In this document: positions 8,313 through 16,845 of the stretch, in pieces
Layout: each line of letters opens with the position of its first letter
Numbering within the stretch: position 1 is the first letter of the stretch
Source of the DNA: Nodosilinea sp. PGN35
GTDB lineage: Bacteria > Cyanobacteriota > Cyanobacteriia > Phormidesmidales > Phormidesmidaceae
Direction of reading: 5' to 3'
DNA length: 64,000 nucleotides
NCBI RefSeq assembly: GCF_029109325.1
Contig: NZ_JAQKQJ010000015.1
Coordinates: forward strand, 340,133-404,132
Notes under the pieces: generated by a model
What the model saw: only the letters and a program-made list of their open reading frames with translations
Database searches by the model: none
What the model was told of the DNA's origin: nothing
Made by a program: the position numbers and the translations under genes

Positions 8313-11300
8313 CTACTCTACCCCTTCAATCCGGTCTTCGACTTCCTGGTAGAGCTCTTGCAGCTTCTCCAGGTTTTCGTCGCTGGTTTCCCAGTAGCCG
8401 CGTCCGTTCACCTCCAGCAGAGTCGAGACCATGCGGCGGAAGGAGTTGGGGTTGAGATCCATCAGCCGCTTGCACATCTCCGGGTCTTGAATGAAGGTGG
8501 TGTTGACATCTTCGTAGACCCAGTTGTCCACCGCCCCAGCGGTGGCCGACCAGCCCATGGTGTTGACCAGGCGCTTGGAGAGTTCCCGCACGCCCTCGTA
8601 GCCATGGGAGAGCATGCCCTCGTACCACTTGGGGTTGAGCATTTTGGTGCGGGCATCCAGGCGAACGGTTTCCGACAGCGTCCGCACCTGAGCGTTGGCG
8701 GTGGTGGTGTCGGCGATGTAGGCAGCGGGGGCTTTGCCGTCCTCGCGCAGAGACGCTACCAGCTTGGTGGGGTCGGAGTCGAAGTAGTGGGAGACGTCGG
8801 TGAGGGAAATCTCCGACGAGTCCAGGTTCTGGAAGGTAGCCTCGGCGGTCTTCAGGGCCGACTCAAACAGGCCCCGGTTGCTGTCCATGACGCCGGGGTT
8901 GTCGGAGTTGAAGGCAAAGGACTTGCGCTTCAGGTACATCTCCTGGAGTTCGGCCTCGTTTTCCCAGGTGCTGTTTTCCACCGCCAGGTTGATGTTCGAC
9001 GAGTAGGAGCCGGAGGCATTCGAGAAAATGCGGGTGGCGGCTTCGCGCACCGAGAGGCCCATTTCGGCGGCCTGCTCCAGGGCGTGCTTGCGGACGAAGT
9101 TCATCTCCAGGGGCTCGTCGGCTTCGGCGGCCATTTTCACGGCGCGATCGAGCAGGGCCATCTGGTTGATGAAGAGATCCCGGAACACGCCGGAGCAGTT
9201 GACGACAATGTCGATGCGGGGGCGACCCAGCTCTTCGAGGGACAGCAGCTCCAGTTTATTCACCCGGCCCAGGGAGTCGGGCACGGGCTTGACGCCGACA
9301 AACCACATCATTTGAGCGAGGGATTCGCCGTAGGTCTTGATGTTGTCGGTGCCCCAGAGCACGGTGGCGATGGTTTCGGGGTAGGCCCCGCCGTTTTCCT
9401 GGCGCTGGCGCTCCAGTAACCTATCGACTACGATTTTGGCCGACTGTACGGCGGCGGTGGTGGGGATGGACTGGGGGTCGAGGGCGTGGATGTTTTTGCC
9501 GGTGGGCAGCACGTCGGGGTTGCGGATCGGGTCGCCGCCGGGGCCGGGCAGCACGTACTCGCCTTCGAGGGCTTGCAGCAGGCCGCCCAGCTCGTTGTCG
9601 GCGCAGACCTGCTCCAGGCAGAACTCCAGGTACTCCATCAGGGGTTTGATGGCTTCAGAATCCACGTTCTTGTAGCCCGCCTCGTGGAGAGCGCGGATCC
9701 AGGGCTCCTTGCGGCCAATGTTGAGGAAGTTGAGCCGGGAGACCATAGAGACGCGGCCTTCGGCGTCGATCTGCTCGTGGACGAGGGCGGACACGGCGGC
9801 GCGCACCCCCTGGTTGATGTCGTAGAGGAGTTGGACGTCGGCGAGGTGGCCGCGATCGCTGTTCCCGTAGATCTCATCGATGTCGCGGCCCAGGCTCTCA
9901 GCGATAATCCGCTGCAGGCTCTTGATGCCGTCCTCTTCGCGATCGAGGCTGCCGATGTTGACCAGGGTGGCGATCGCCTCCTCGGCACTGGGCGGCTTGC
10001 CCACCACGTGCAGACCGCAGGGCAGCAGGCGAGATTCAATCTCCATCAGCTTGATGTAGATCTTGCCCACCAGATTGTCGCGCTCCTCGTTAGACAGCTC
10101 GCCAGAGTCGCCCTCGGGCAGCGCCACATCCCGATCCAGGTTGCAGACCCGCGCCGTCTCAATGATGGCGTTGACGATCTGCACCGCCCGACCGCTCTCC
10201 TTGTTGCCCTGGTAGGAGCCGATCAGCTCGCTGAGTTCCTTAAGTCCTTTATACAGTCCCGCGTTTTCGGCAGGGGGCGTCAGGTAGCTGATGGTTTCGG
10301 CGTAGCCCCGGCGCTTGGCGATCGTGGCCTCGGAGGGGTTGTTGGCCGCGTAGTAGTAAAGGTTGGGGATGCTGCCGATCAGGTTGTCGGGGTAGCAGGT
10401 GCCCGACATGCCCATCTGCTTGCCGGGCATAAACTCCAGGGAGCCGTGGGTGCCGAAGTGCAGCACCGCATCCGCACCCCAGATTTTATTCAAGAAGGTG
10501 TAGTAGGCGGCAAACCCGTGGTGGGGGCTGGCGGAGCGGGAGAACAGCAGCCGCATCGGGTCGCCCTCGTAGCCAAAGGTGGGCTGCACACCGATAAACA
10601 CGTTGCCAAAGGCCTTGCCGTAGACCAGCAGGTTTTCGCCGTCGGTGTTGAGGGTGCCCGGCGGTGGCCCCCAATTCTCTTCGAGCCGCTCAGCATACGG
10701 GGTCAGCGCCTGGTACTCGCGCACGGGCATGCGGTAGGCGATGTTTAGCTCCGGGCTGCTGTACTGGGCCTGGGCGTCGTGGATGACTTCCTGCAGCAGA
10801 GCTTCGGGCGACTCGGGCAGATCCTGCACGTCGTAGCCGTTCTGCTTCATCGCCTCCAGCACCTTATAGATGGAGCCGAATACGTCAAGGTAGGCGGCGG
10901 TGCCCACGTTGCCCTTGTCGGGGGGGAAGCTGAACACGGTGATGGCCAGCTTTTTGTCGAGCTTGGGCTTGCGGCGCAGGTTGGCCCACTTCATCGCCCG
11001 CTGGGTGATCGACTCGATGCGGTCTTGTAGAGAAATGGCGCGTCCGGTCAGCCCGTCGCGGCCTGAGAGTACGATCGGTTCGATCGCCCCATCCAGCTCG
11101 GGGATCGCCATTTGTAGCGCTACCTGAATCGGGTGCAGGCCCAGGTCGCTGTCTTCCCACTCCTCGGTGGTTTGAAACACCAGGGGCAGGGCCACCATGT
11201 AGGGCCGATTGAGGCGCTTCAGGGTTTCGATCGCCTTGGGGTGGTCCTGCCGGGCCGGGCCGCCCACCAGGGCAAAGCCGGTGAGGGAAACCACGGCATC

Positions 11301-12311
11301 GACGATGGTTTTGCTGTTGTCTACCGGGTCAAAGAAGTAGGCATCGACGGGCTTAGAGAAATCCAGACCGCCCGCAAACACGGGGATCACCTTCGCGCCC
11401 AGGTATTCAAACTCCTGCACCATGGCCACGTAGTGGGCTTCGTCGCCCGTGACCAGGTGGGTGCGCTGGAGCACCAGACCGATGGTGGGGGCCAGGGGAT
11501 CTTTGAGGTCGTCGGAGATGTCGCGGCGGGAGGCGTGCCAGTTGAGGTATTCCTTGATGTCCTCGAACATGGTGGGGGCCATCGGGTGCCAGATGCCCAT
11601 GTCGGGGTAAGTGACCGGCTCCTCGTACTCAAGGCTCTCAGCCTGGGGCGCGCCCTCGATTTGGCTGTCGGTGATCACGTAGCGATCGGCCAGCATCAGA
11701 AAGAAATTCTCCAGGTTTTCGGGGGAACCACCCAGCCAGTACTGGAAGCTGAGCATGAAGTTGCGGGCGTCCTGGGCCTTTTCGACGGGCAGGTACTTCA
11801 GTACCGTGGGCAGGGTGCGCAGCAGCTTCAGCATGGCATCCTGGAAGCCCGCGCCCGACTTCTCCTTCCGCTTCTTCATGAAGGAGGCGATCATGCTCTT
11901 CGACTGGCCGAGCTGGGCCATGGAAAAGCTGCCCATCTTGTTGAGCCGCATCACCTGGGGCATGGAGGGGAAGCACACGGCCACGTCGAGCTGGTCGCGC
12001 ACGGGGGCAACCGCCTCCACCACCTTGTCGGCCAGGTCTTCAATAAAGATCAGCGAGGCGATGAACACGTTGGCCTCGGCCACATCCTGCTTAAACGCCG
12101 CGTAGTTGTTGGCGTCGCGCAGCTCTTCAATCAGGTAGCCGTTGACTTCGAAGGCCACCTGGGAATTGTTGGCGTTGATCGACCGGATGGCAGTAGACAG
12201 AGCGCTCTGGTACTGAGGCTCCAGAACCACATAGACCACCTTAACCAGACGCCGCCCGTTGAGATTGTCGGGAGCAATGTGGCGCACAGTGGGCTTGACG
12301 TGGGTGAACAT
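8313..12311 (-). CDS. chlH: Magnesium chelatase subunit H
   Basis: The 1332-residue porphyrin-binding catalytic subunit of Mg-chelatase. With ChlI and ChlD (not in this window) it inserts Mg2+ into protoporphyrin IX at the branch from heme to chlorophyll. The length matches the cyanobacterial ChlH family (~1330 residues). Readable family segments include MFTHVKPTVRHI at the start, HFGTHGSLEFMPGKQMGMSG, and the C-terminal SSNINLAVENSTWENEAELQ and NPNSFRRMVSTLLEVNGRGY. A strong AAGGAG lies 8-13 nt before the ATG. The 460-bp upstream spacer suggests an independent promoter and possibly a long leader. Long open frames on the opposite strand are composition artefacts. Confidence 0.98.
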   Translation of the reverse strand: MFTHVKPTVRHIAPDNLNGRRLVKVVYVVLEPQYQSALSTAIRSINANNSQVAFEVNGYLIEELRDANNYAAFKQDVAEANVFIASLIFIEDLADKVVEAVAPVRDQLDVAVCFPSMPQVMRLNKMGSFSMAQLGQSKSMIASFMKKRKEKSGAGFQDAMLKLLRTLPTVLKYLPVEKAQDARNFMLSFQYWLGGSPENLENFFLMLADRYVITDSQIEGAPQAESLEYEEPVTYPDMGIWHPMAPTMFEDIKEYLNWHASRRDISDDLKDPLAPTIGLVLQRTHLVTGDEAHYVAMVQEFEYLGAKVIPVFAGGLDFSKPVDAYFFDPVDNSKTIVDAVVSLTGFALVGGPARQDHPKAIETLKRLNRPYMVALPLVFQTTEEWEDSDLGLHPIQVALQMAIPELDGAIEPIVLSGRDGLTGRAISLQDRIESITQRAMKWANLRRKPKLDKKLAITVFSFPPDKGNVGTAAYLDVFGSIYKVLEAMKQNGYDVQDLPESPEALLQEVIHDAQAQYSSPELNIAYRMPVREYQALTPYAERLEENWGPPPGTLNTDGENLLVYGKAFGNVFIGVQPTFGYEGDPMRLLFSRSASPHHGFAAYYTFLNKIWGADAVLHFGTHGSLEFMPGKQMGMSGTCYPDNLIGSIPNLYYYAANNPSEATIAKRRGYAETISYLTPPAENAGLYKGLKELSELIGSYQGNKESGRAVQIVNAIIETARVCNLDRDVALPEGDSGELSNEERDNLVGKIYIKLMEIESRLLPCGLHVVGKPPSAEEAIATLVNIGSLDREEDGIKSLQRIIAESLGRDIDEIYGNSDRGHLADVQLLYDINQGVRAAVSALVHEQIDAEGRVSMVSRLNFLNIGRKEPWIRALHEAGYKNVDSEAIKPLMEYLEFCLEQVCADNELGGLLQALEGEYVLPGPGGDPIRNPDVLPTGKNIHALDPQSIPTTAAVQSAKIVVDRLLERQRQENGGAYPETIATVLWGTDNIKTYGESLAQMMWFVGVKPVPDSLGRVNKLELLSLEELGRPRIDIVVNCSGVFRDLFINQMALLDRAVKMAAEADEPLEMNFVRKHALEQAAEMGLSVREAATRIFSNASGSYSSNINLAVENSTWENEAELQEMYLKRKSFAFNSDNPGVMDSNRGLFESALKTAEATFQNLDSSEISLTDVSHYFDSDPTKLVASLREDGKAPAAYIADTTTANAQVRTLSETVRLDARTKMLNPKWYEGMLSHGYEGVRELSKRLVNTMGWSATAGAVDNWVYEDVNTTFIQDPEMCKRLMDLNPNSFRRMVSTLLEVNGRGYWETSDENLEKLQELYQEVEDRIEGVE

Positions 12312-12775
12312 GCAGTGAGACTCCTTTGGCGGACTAAAGCTGGGGCAGCGGACTAAACCGGGGACACCCTTCGGGCCGAAGATACGGATCCGGTTGCTGG
12401 AGAACCCATAGACGGCCTCCAGGGCAGTCCATAGAAATATTTCGTAACGAAAGCAAAATCGAACCTATCTTTCATGTTTGTATCAGAAAACCTTGCCAGA
12501 TAAGGATCTGGGCGATTAGGCGACACAAATTGAAATAAACAACCGCCGAGTTTGTTTACAAAACTTAGCGCAAGACGCGATCGCCCTTCTCGATTCTGTA
12601 ACAAAAACTTAATACATTTCTCATCATCTACGCCGGGTAGGCCCGGTGAATGATGGCTACAGACGTGAATATTTTGAATCTATGCCCACCGCCAAGCTTC
12701 TCCCTGGAAAGCCGCCGATCGCCGCTTGACTGAACTAGCTGAAAGTGGTGCTGCCTGAGCCATTCTCTCAGCCCA
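12312..12775. other. chlH upstream intergenic region
   Basis: About 460 bp with no convincing coding sequence. It must hold the chlH promoter. A 13-bp dyad, TTTCGT-A-ACGAAA, at 12440-12452 is a possible operator; no regulator can be assigned. Confidence 0.5.
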
Positions 12776-13021
12776 TCACCGCCTCTTCGGCACCTCCACC
12801 GCCCGCCGCCCCATAAACTGCCCGTGAATGCTCACCGCGTAGGGCACCAGGTAGGTCAGCCCCGCAGAGATCCAGCGGGCCTGGGTCATGGTGCGCGATC
12901 GCAGAGCCGCCCCGTGGTTGATGGCAAACAGTAGCGTGCCGATTACAAAAGCCACCCGTACAGCGCGTCTGGCCAGAGGCGGCGTCACCAATGCTTTTAG
13001 GTAGCCGTTTACTGCATCCAT
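12776..13021 (-). CDS. nrtS: NrtS-like nitrate/nitrite transporter small subunit
   Basis: An 81-residue protein with two hydrophobic segments. The pattern AVRVAFVIGTLLFAINHG...RWISAGLTYLVPYAVS matches the NrtS family (INxGxAL...LTYxVPY), described as small bidirectional nitrate/nitrite carriers in some cyanobacteria. The internal ATG at 13021 is chosen because family similarity begins at MDAVNGYLKAL; a longer form from 13072 is possible. It is next to chlH but separated by the chlH promoter region. No nitrate-assimilation genes are near, so function is assigned from family alone. Confidence 0.7.
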   Translation of the reverse strand: MDAVNGYLKALVTPPLARRAVRVAFVIGTLLFAINHGAALRSRTMTQARWISAGLTYLVPYAVSIHGQFMGRRAVEVPKRR

Positions 13022-13125
13022 AGGCTCGTTCCCAGACCTGTAGTAAAGGAATCTATAGCACTGGGTCGTCAAGATTCTGCAACATAGGCCCCATCTGCCG
13101 CCCCGTCGTTAGCCACCCAAGTAAC

Positions 13126-13151
13126 CGCCCCTCTCCTGGGGGAAAGGGGCG
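13126..13151 (-). terminator. GC-rich hairpin after the flavoprotein gene
   Basis: A perfect 7-bp stem, CGCCCCT and AGGGGCG, lies 33 bp beyond the stop at 13184. There is no T-run, so it is a tentative terminator. Confidence 0.35.
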
Positions 13152-13183
13152 ACGGGTAGATCCGGTTGAATGGGTGCGACGGC

Positions 13184-14191
13184 CTAGGAAGCGATCGCCT
13201 CCTTGACCCGATTTTCTTCCCACTTGCGGGGGGGGCTGGCGCGGCGAATGGTGCGCCAGATCTGGGTGGCCGCCAGGGTGCCGTCAGCAATGGCAACCGA
13301 CACCTGGTTGACGCCCTGCTTGAGGTCGCCAATGGCAAAGATGCGATCGTGGGTGGTCTGGCACATGGTGTTGGTCACCAGGTTTTCGCCCTCCCAGGTC
13401 AGGCCACTGATGCCCTTGAGGTAGTGGTTGTGGTAGATCGAGCCCATGTTGATCAGGCCGGTGGTGGCTTCGATCACGGTGCCGTCGGTTAGCTCAACGC
13501 CGCTCATTTTGTGGTGCTCACCAAGGAACTTGGCAATGGGCGCTTCGTAGAGGGGGTAGCCATAGTCGGCCAGCTTAGCCCGCATTTCGTCACCCACAGA
13601 GAAGAGGCCGTGGGTCAGCACCGAGATGTAGGGGGTAAACCAGTCAAGCACAAAGGCGGCATTGATTTGCGACTCTTTGCCCGCAATTAGCACGGCTTTT
13701 TGATCCCACATGTCGAAACCGTCGCAGATCATACACACGTGCAGGGTGTAGCCCGCGTAGTCGTAGACATTTTGCATGTCGTCGAGCTGGGGCAGCACGT
13801 CGATCACCCCCGAGGCGGCAATCAAATATTTGGTGCGAAACACCGGGTAAACGCTGTCAGTCTTACCCACCTTGACCTGCACCGCCAGCTGATCGCCCTC
13901 ATCCACCACGTCTTCGACATAGCCGCGCAGGTAGTCGGCCCCCCACTCCACCGCCTGCTGAACGCCGTGGTTGAGAATTTCGCGGCCAGGGGTGTCGGGG
14001 TCAACGCCGACGACATTGCGCACCTCCTGCATCCACAGCGATCGCCCCTTGCCCTTTTCCACCACCAGGCACTTGAGGCCATAGCGGGCCAGATAGATAG
14101 CCGCCGACAGCCCCCCCATACCACCGCCGACAACGATGGCGTCGTAAACCTGATCGGTGCGTTCGTGGAGATTTTTGCGGGAGAGTTTCAT
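13184..14191 (-). CDS. Thioredoxin-reductase-like FAD disulfide oxidoreductase (DDOR/Slr0600 type)
   Basis: A 335-residue flavoprotein of the thioredoxin reductase fold. The FAD site reads AIVVGGGMGGLSAAIYLA (~18-36), the C-terminal FAD motif is IFAIGDLKQGVNQVSVAIADG, and a redox pair C153/C156 appears as HVCMICDG. The region where NADPH-dependent reductases carry GxGxxA reads IAGKESQINAA, so NADPH binding looks lost. That fits the cyanobacterial DDOR group related to Synechocystis Slr0600, whose electron partner is uncertain. The ATG at 14191 is chosen: longer upstream starts would run into the peroxiredoxin terminator. It is codirectional with the peroxiredoxin gene but separated by that terminator. 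A role in thiol redox balance is inferred. Confidence 0.85.
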   Translation of the reverse strand: MKLSRKNLHERTDQVYDAIVVGGGMGGLSAAIYLARYGLKCLVVEKGKGRSLWMQEVRNVVGVDPDTPGREILNHGVQQAVEWGADYLRGYVEDVVDEGDQLAVQVKVGKTDSVYPVFRTKYLIAASGVIDVLPQLDDMQNVYDYAGYTLHVCMICDGFDMWDQKAVLIAGKESQINAAFVLDWFTPYISVLTHGLFSVGDEMRAKLADYGYPLYEAPIAKFLGEHHKMSGVELTDGTVIEATTGLINMGSIYHNHYLKGISGLTWEGENLVTNTMCQTTHDRIFAIGDLKQGVNQVSVAIADGTLAATQIWRTIRRASPPRKWEENRVKEAIAS

Positions 14192-14340
14192 AGCGGCAAT
14201 TGAGCGAAAGGACTGCAACAGAGCCTGGGTGGCGAAGGGCCACCTCTCTAGGCTAGAAGGTTTTGCAAGAATCGAGATGAGATTTCCCAGAGACCTTAAT
14301 GGGCAAAATCCACACCCTGGCCCCAGTTGAGAGCCATAGG

Positions 14341-14375
14341 AAAAAGGCAAAGGGGATTGCACGATCCCCTTTGCC
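14341..14375 (-). terminator. Rho-independent terminator of the peroxiredoxin gene
   Basis: A perfect 12-bp stem, GGCAAAGGGGAT with ATCCCCTTTGCC, has a 6-nt loop and is followed on the minus strand by TTTTT. It lies about 30 bp after the peroxiredoxin stop and is the clearest intrinsic terminator in the window. Confidence 0.92.
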
Positions 14376-14406
14376 TTACACTCACTGAGGGTGAGACAGA
14401 GGGCGA

Positions 14407-14988
14407 TTAGCCCACAAAGGCCAGACGGGGCTCAGAAACACCGGCAGCCTCAGTACCCTTCAGGTAGGCCATCATGGTGTCGGCATCAGAGACTTCGAAG
14501 GGGTCGATGGGGCAGTTGTCGCCGAAGTCAGGCTCAACGAAGATCTTCTCGATGTTGCCGTCATCGACGAGCATGGAGTAGCGCCAGGAGCGCATGCCAA
14601 AGCCCAGGTTAGACTTGTCCACCAGCATGCCCATCTTGCGGGTAAACTCGCCGTTGCCGTCGGGCAGCAGGAAGACATTCTTAGCGCCGACCTTTTGCCC
14701 CCACTGGAACATGACAAAGGCGTCGTTCACAGAGACACAGACGATGGCGTCAACGCCGTGGGCCTTAAACTCTTCGTACAGCTCTTCGTAGCGGGGCAGG
14801 TGGTTAGAGGAGCAGGTGGGGGTAAACGCACCGGGCAGAGAGAACACCACGACCTTCTTACCGGCGAAGATATCGCTGGTGGTCAGATCTTGCCAGCGGT
14901 AAGGGTTAGGGCCACCCACCGACTCATCCCGCACGCGGGTCTTAAACGTAACTTCAGGCACACGCCCAGTAGCAACAAACGCAACCAT
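14407..14988 (-). CDS. Type II peroxiredoxin (Prx5 family, Sll1621-like)
   Basis: A 193-residue peroxiredoxin that reduces H2O2 and organic peroxides with glutathione or thioredoxin. The peroxidatic site is LPGAFTPTCSSNHLP with C59. The family segments DAIVCVSVNDAFVMFQWG and MRSWRYSMLVDDG follow, with another Cys in GDNCPIDPFEVSDAD near the C-terminus. In Synechocystis the orthologue Sll1621 is transcribed divergently from the PerR regulator Slr1738. The same arrangement occurs here with the Fur-family gene at 15249, so peroxide control by PerR is likely. A strong dyad at 15045-15071 between the two genes is the candidate operator. Confidence 0.95.
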   Translation of the reverse strand: MVAFVATGRVPEVTFKTRVRDESVGGPNPYRWQDLTTSDIFAGKKVVVFSLPGAFTPTCSSNHLPRYEELYEEFKAHGVDAIVCVSVNDAFVMFQWGQKVGAKNVFLLPDGNGEFTRKMGMLVDKSNLGFGMRSWRYSMLVDDGNIEKIFVEPDFGDNCPIDPFEVSDADTMMAYLKGTEAAGVSEPRLAFVG

Positions 14989-15044
14989 AATTACCTCTTT
15001 ACTTGGTCTTACAACAACTTAAGCTGCGGTTTCAGCCCTTGCTG

Positions 15045-15071
15045 CTTAACTCAGAATAATTCCGAGTTAAG
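15045..15071. promoter_or_regulatory. Candidate PerR/Fur operator (27-bp dyad)
   Basis: A near-perfect inverted repeat: outer arms CTTAACTC and GAGTTAAG, inner arms GAAT and ATTC around a central A, with 12 of 13 base pairs matching. The AT-rich symmetric layout fits Fur/PerR-type operators. It lies in the spacer between the divergent peroxiredoxin and PerR-like genes. Assignment to PerR rests on position and symmetry, not on a consensus search. Confidence 0.6.
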
Positions 15072-15248
15072 AAATCTTCAATAGGCATAATAGCCTAAAA
15101 TTTAGAATTATTGCAAGGTCAGACTGATTCTTAGATAGGAATGCTAACCTGATGGGAGTAGGTTACCGTAGTAGATCAGGCTATCGCTTGAGCTGTTGCC
15201 TAGACTGAGCGAAGCTGTCACCGCGCTAAAGTTCCGGAGCCAGGGAAT

Positions 15249-15671
15249 ATGTCGTCCCAAGCCGATCAAATCGTCACTGTCTTGAAGTCGCGGGGGTTGC
15301 GCGTTACTCCCCAGCGCTTTGCTGTCTATGCCAATCTGCTGGGCCGCTGCGACCACCCCACCGCCGACGATATTCTCCACGACCTCAACCAAGCCGCGCC
15401 AACCTCATCCCAGGCGACGGTTTACAGTTCGCTGCAAGCCCTGCGGGGAGCAAACCTGGTGCGTGAGGTGCTGCTCGAAGAGGGGGTCTGCCGCTACGAC
15501 GCCAACGTGGGCCCTCACCACCACTTTCGCTGTCAGAGCTGTGGGGCGATCGCCGATATCCCCTGGGAAACTCTCTCTAGCCTCGACCTGCAAACCCTCA
15601 GCCCCCGCTGGCAGATCGAGGGCTACGAGGTGACGGTGCGGGGGTTGTGCGATCGCTGCCAACCCGCGTAA
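15249..15671 (+). CDS. perR: Fur-family transcriptional regulator, PerR-like
   Basis: A 140-residue Fur-family repressor. The N-terminal winged helix includes LKSRGLRVTPQRFAVY and the recognition region TSSQATVYSSLQALRGANLV. The dimerisation part contains the metal-ligand run GPHHHFRCQSCG and a second pair CDRCQ, giving the two CxxC motifs of the structural zinc site. Its place divergent from the peroxiredoxin gene matches Synechocystis slr1738/sll1621, supporting PerR rather than Fur or Zur. It probably represses both genes through the dyad at 15045 until peroxide oxidises its metal site. Confidence 0.88.
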   Translation: MSSQADQIVTVLKSRGLRVTPQRFAVYANLLGRCDHPTADDILHDLNQAAPTSSQATVYSSLQALRGANLVREVLLEEGVCRYDANVGPHHHFRCQSCGAIADIPWETLSSLDLQTLSPRWQIEGYEVTVRGLCDRCQPA

Positions 15672-15923
15672 AGCAATTTTAGATTTGCGATTTTGGATTT
15701 TGGCGAGGGCGATCGGCTCATAGCAGCCGAATTCCATACACCCGATATCCAACGGGCCAACCTGTAGGGGCCAACGGTTGTTTTCCCTAAATTAATCGAG
15801 CGTGGCCAGGCAGCACTTTGTATCAGTCGCCTCAGGCGATAGACTGCTGCTAGGCAAGCCCTCGAATCGCGAGGCAGCCCGCTCCAAAATCGCCAATCCA
15901 AAATCTAAAATCAGAACGTAACT

Positions 15924-16184
15924 ATGCCCGACCCTGCTCCGATCGCCAGCCCTTGGCAGCTCAAGCCCTGGTGGTGTCAGCCCTGGTCAATCGTGCTGAC
16001 GGGGGTGCTGGTGGTGGCCAGCAGCTGGCTGCTGCTCCATCGCCTCTGGCTTACCGCCCTGGTTGCCGTTCCCATCGGGGTGTGGATGGGCTTCTTTTTG
16101 CTGGTGTGGCCCCGCCTGATGCGCGAAGCGGGCTACCTAGACGCTCCTCTAACTGTGCAGCAGCCCCACGAGAATCTGGAATAG
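15924..16184 (+). CDS. Small two-helix membrane protein (DUF6737-like)
   Basis: An 86-residue protein with an N-terminal LKPWWCQPWSI motif and two hydrophobic helices (~24-40 and ~42-64), ending FLLVWPRLMREAGYLDA. It resembles a short conserved cyanobacterial protein that I recall as DUF6737; the function is unknown. Its 3' end overlaps the convergent nuclease-fold gene at 16149 by 36 bp. The upstream spacer (15676-15916) holds two inverted copies of an AAAATC-rich repeat. Confidence 0.65.
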   Translation: MPDPAPIASPWQLKPWWCQPWSIVLTGVLVVASSWLLLHRLWLTALVAVPIGVWMGFFLLVWPRLMREAGYLDAPLTVQQPHENLE

Positions 16185-16763
16185 CTCCTCTAGATCGGCT
16201 GGTACTCGGTACAGATTTAAGTCTTGCTCAACCTGGCGCTGCTCTCGATGCAGACGCCCAAACTGCCAAACATCCCCTGTGGAAACCGCGCCGTAGAGCA
16301 GGGGTTCTGTAGAGGTTGTCCAGCGATCGAGGGCAATCAGCTCTACCGCAAGTTGGGTAAACCCCCGCGATAGGTCGGCGTTTTTGGCCTCAATAATCAA
16401 CAGACTGCGCTCGGTGTGCAGATAGTAATCTAGCGCCCCCTTGAGCTGTTCAGATACGTTGATTGAATACTCAATTCTGAGCTGGGCCTGGGTGTAGTCG
16501 AGCAGGGTCAGTACCACGGGCGCAATTAATATCTCGCGGCGTGCGGCTTCGCTGGTGAGGCTGACGTAGGGCAAGCGACGCTGGAGGCTACGTTTCAGCT
16601 CGCCAACCGCCCCGTCTTCGGCCTCTGCCCTGGGTAAGCTCAAGGTCGAGCGCTGCAACGAAACACCAAACTCAGCCAGAATGTCTTCTGGCTCGTAAGC
16701 CATCTCGAAATAGTTGCGGAAGCTATAGGACTTCCCAGGCTCTAGGATGCTGGCTTTAGTCAT
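16149..16763 (-). CDS. Small PD-(D/E)XK nuclease-fold protein
   Basis: A 204-residue protein with a putative PD-(D/E)XK core: D112 in KGALDYYLHTE, E125 and K127 in LLIIEAKNADLS, and Q137 in GFTQLAVELIAL. This resembles restriction-endonuclease-like proteins common in cyanobacterial genomes as stand-alone genes. N-terminal residues MTKASILEPGKSYSFRNYF and MAYEPEDILAEFGV are typical of that hypothetical group. No methylase or specificity subunit is adjacent. Base composition matches the host, so recent transfer is not indicated. Nuclease activity is inferred from the motif only. Confidence 0.65.
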   Translation of the reverse strand: MTKASILEPGKSYSFRNYFEMAYEPEDILAEFGVSLQRSTLSLPRAEAEDGAVGELKRSLQRRLPYVSLTSEAARREILIAPVVLTLLDYTQAQLRIEYSINVSEQLKGALDYYLHTERSLLIIEAKNADLSRGFTQLAVELIALDRWTTSTEPLLYGAVSTGDVWQFGRLHREQRQVEQDLNLYRVPADLEELFQILVGLLHS

Positions 16764-16845
16764 CAGCGACCCGCACAGGACTTACCCACAGCATAGTTCA
16801 CCTGTAGCTCGATCGGCGCGAACCTGGCCAGTATGCATGTTGTGG

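Noticed and set aside
8232..12356. Long plus-strand open frames (up to ~420 residues) antisense to chlH
   Set aside because: They are by-products of GC-rich codon use. Translations are rich in Gly/His/Val with no family motifs, while the minus strand encodes intact ChlH.
12353..12604. An 83-residue minus-strand frame upstream of chlH
   Set aside because: No motif and it occupies the expected chlH promoter/leader.
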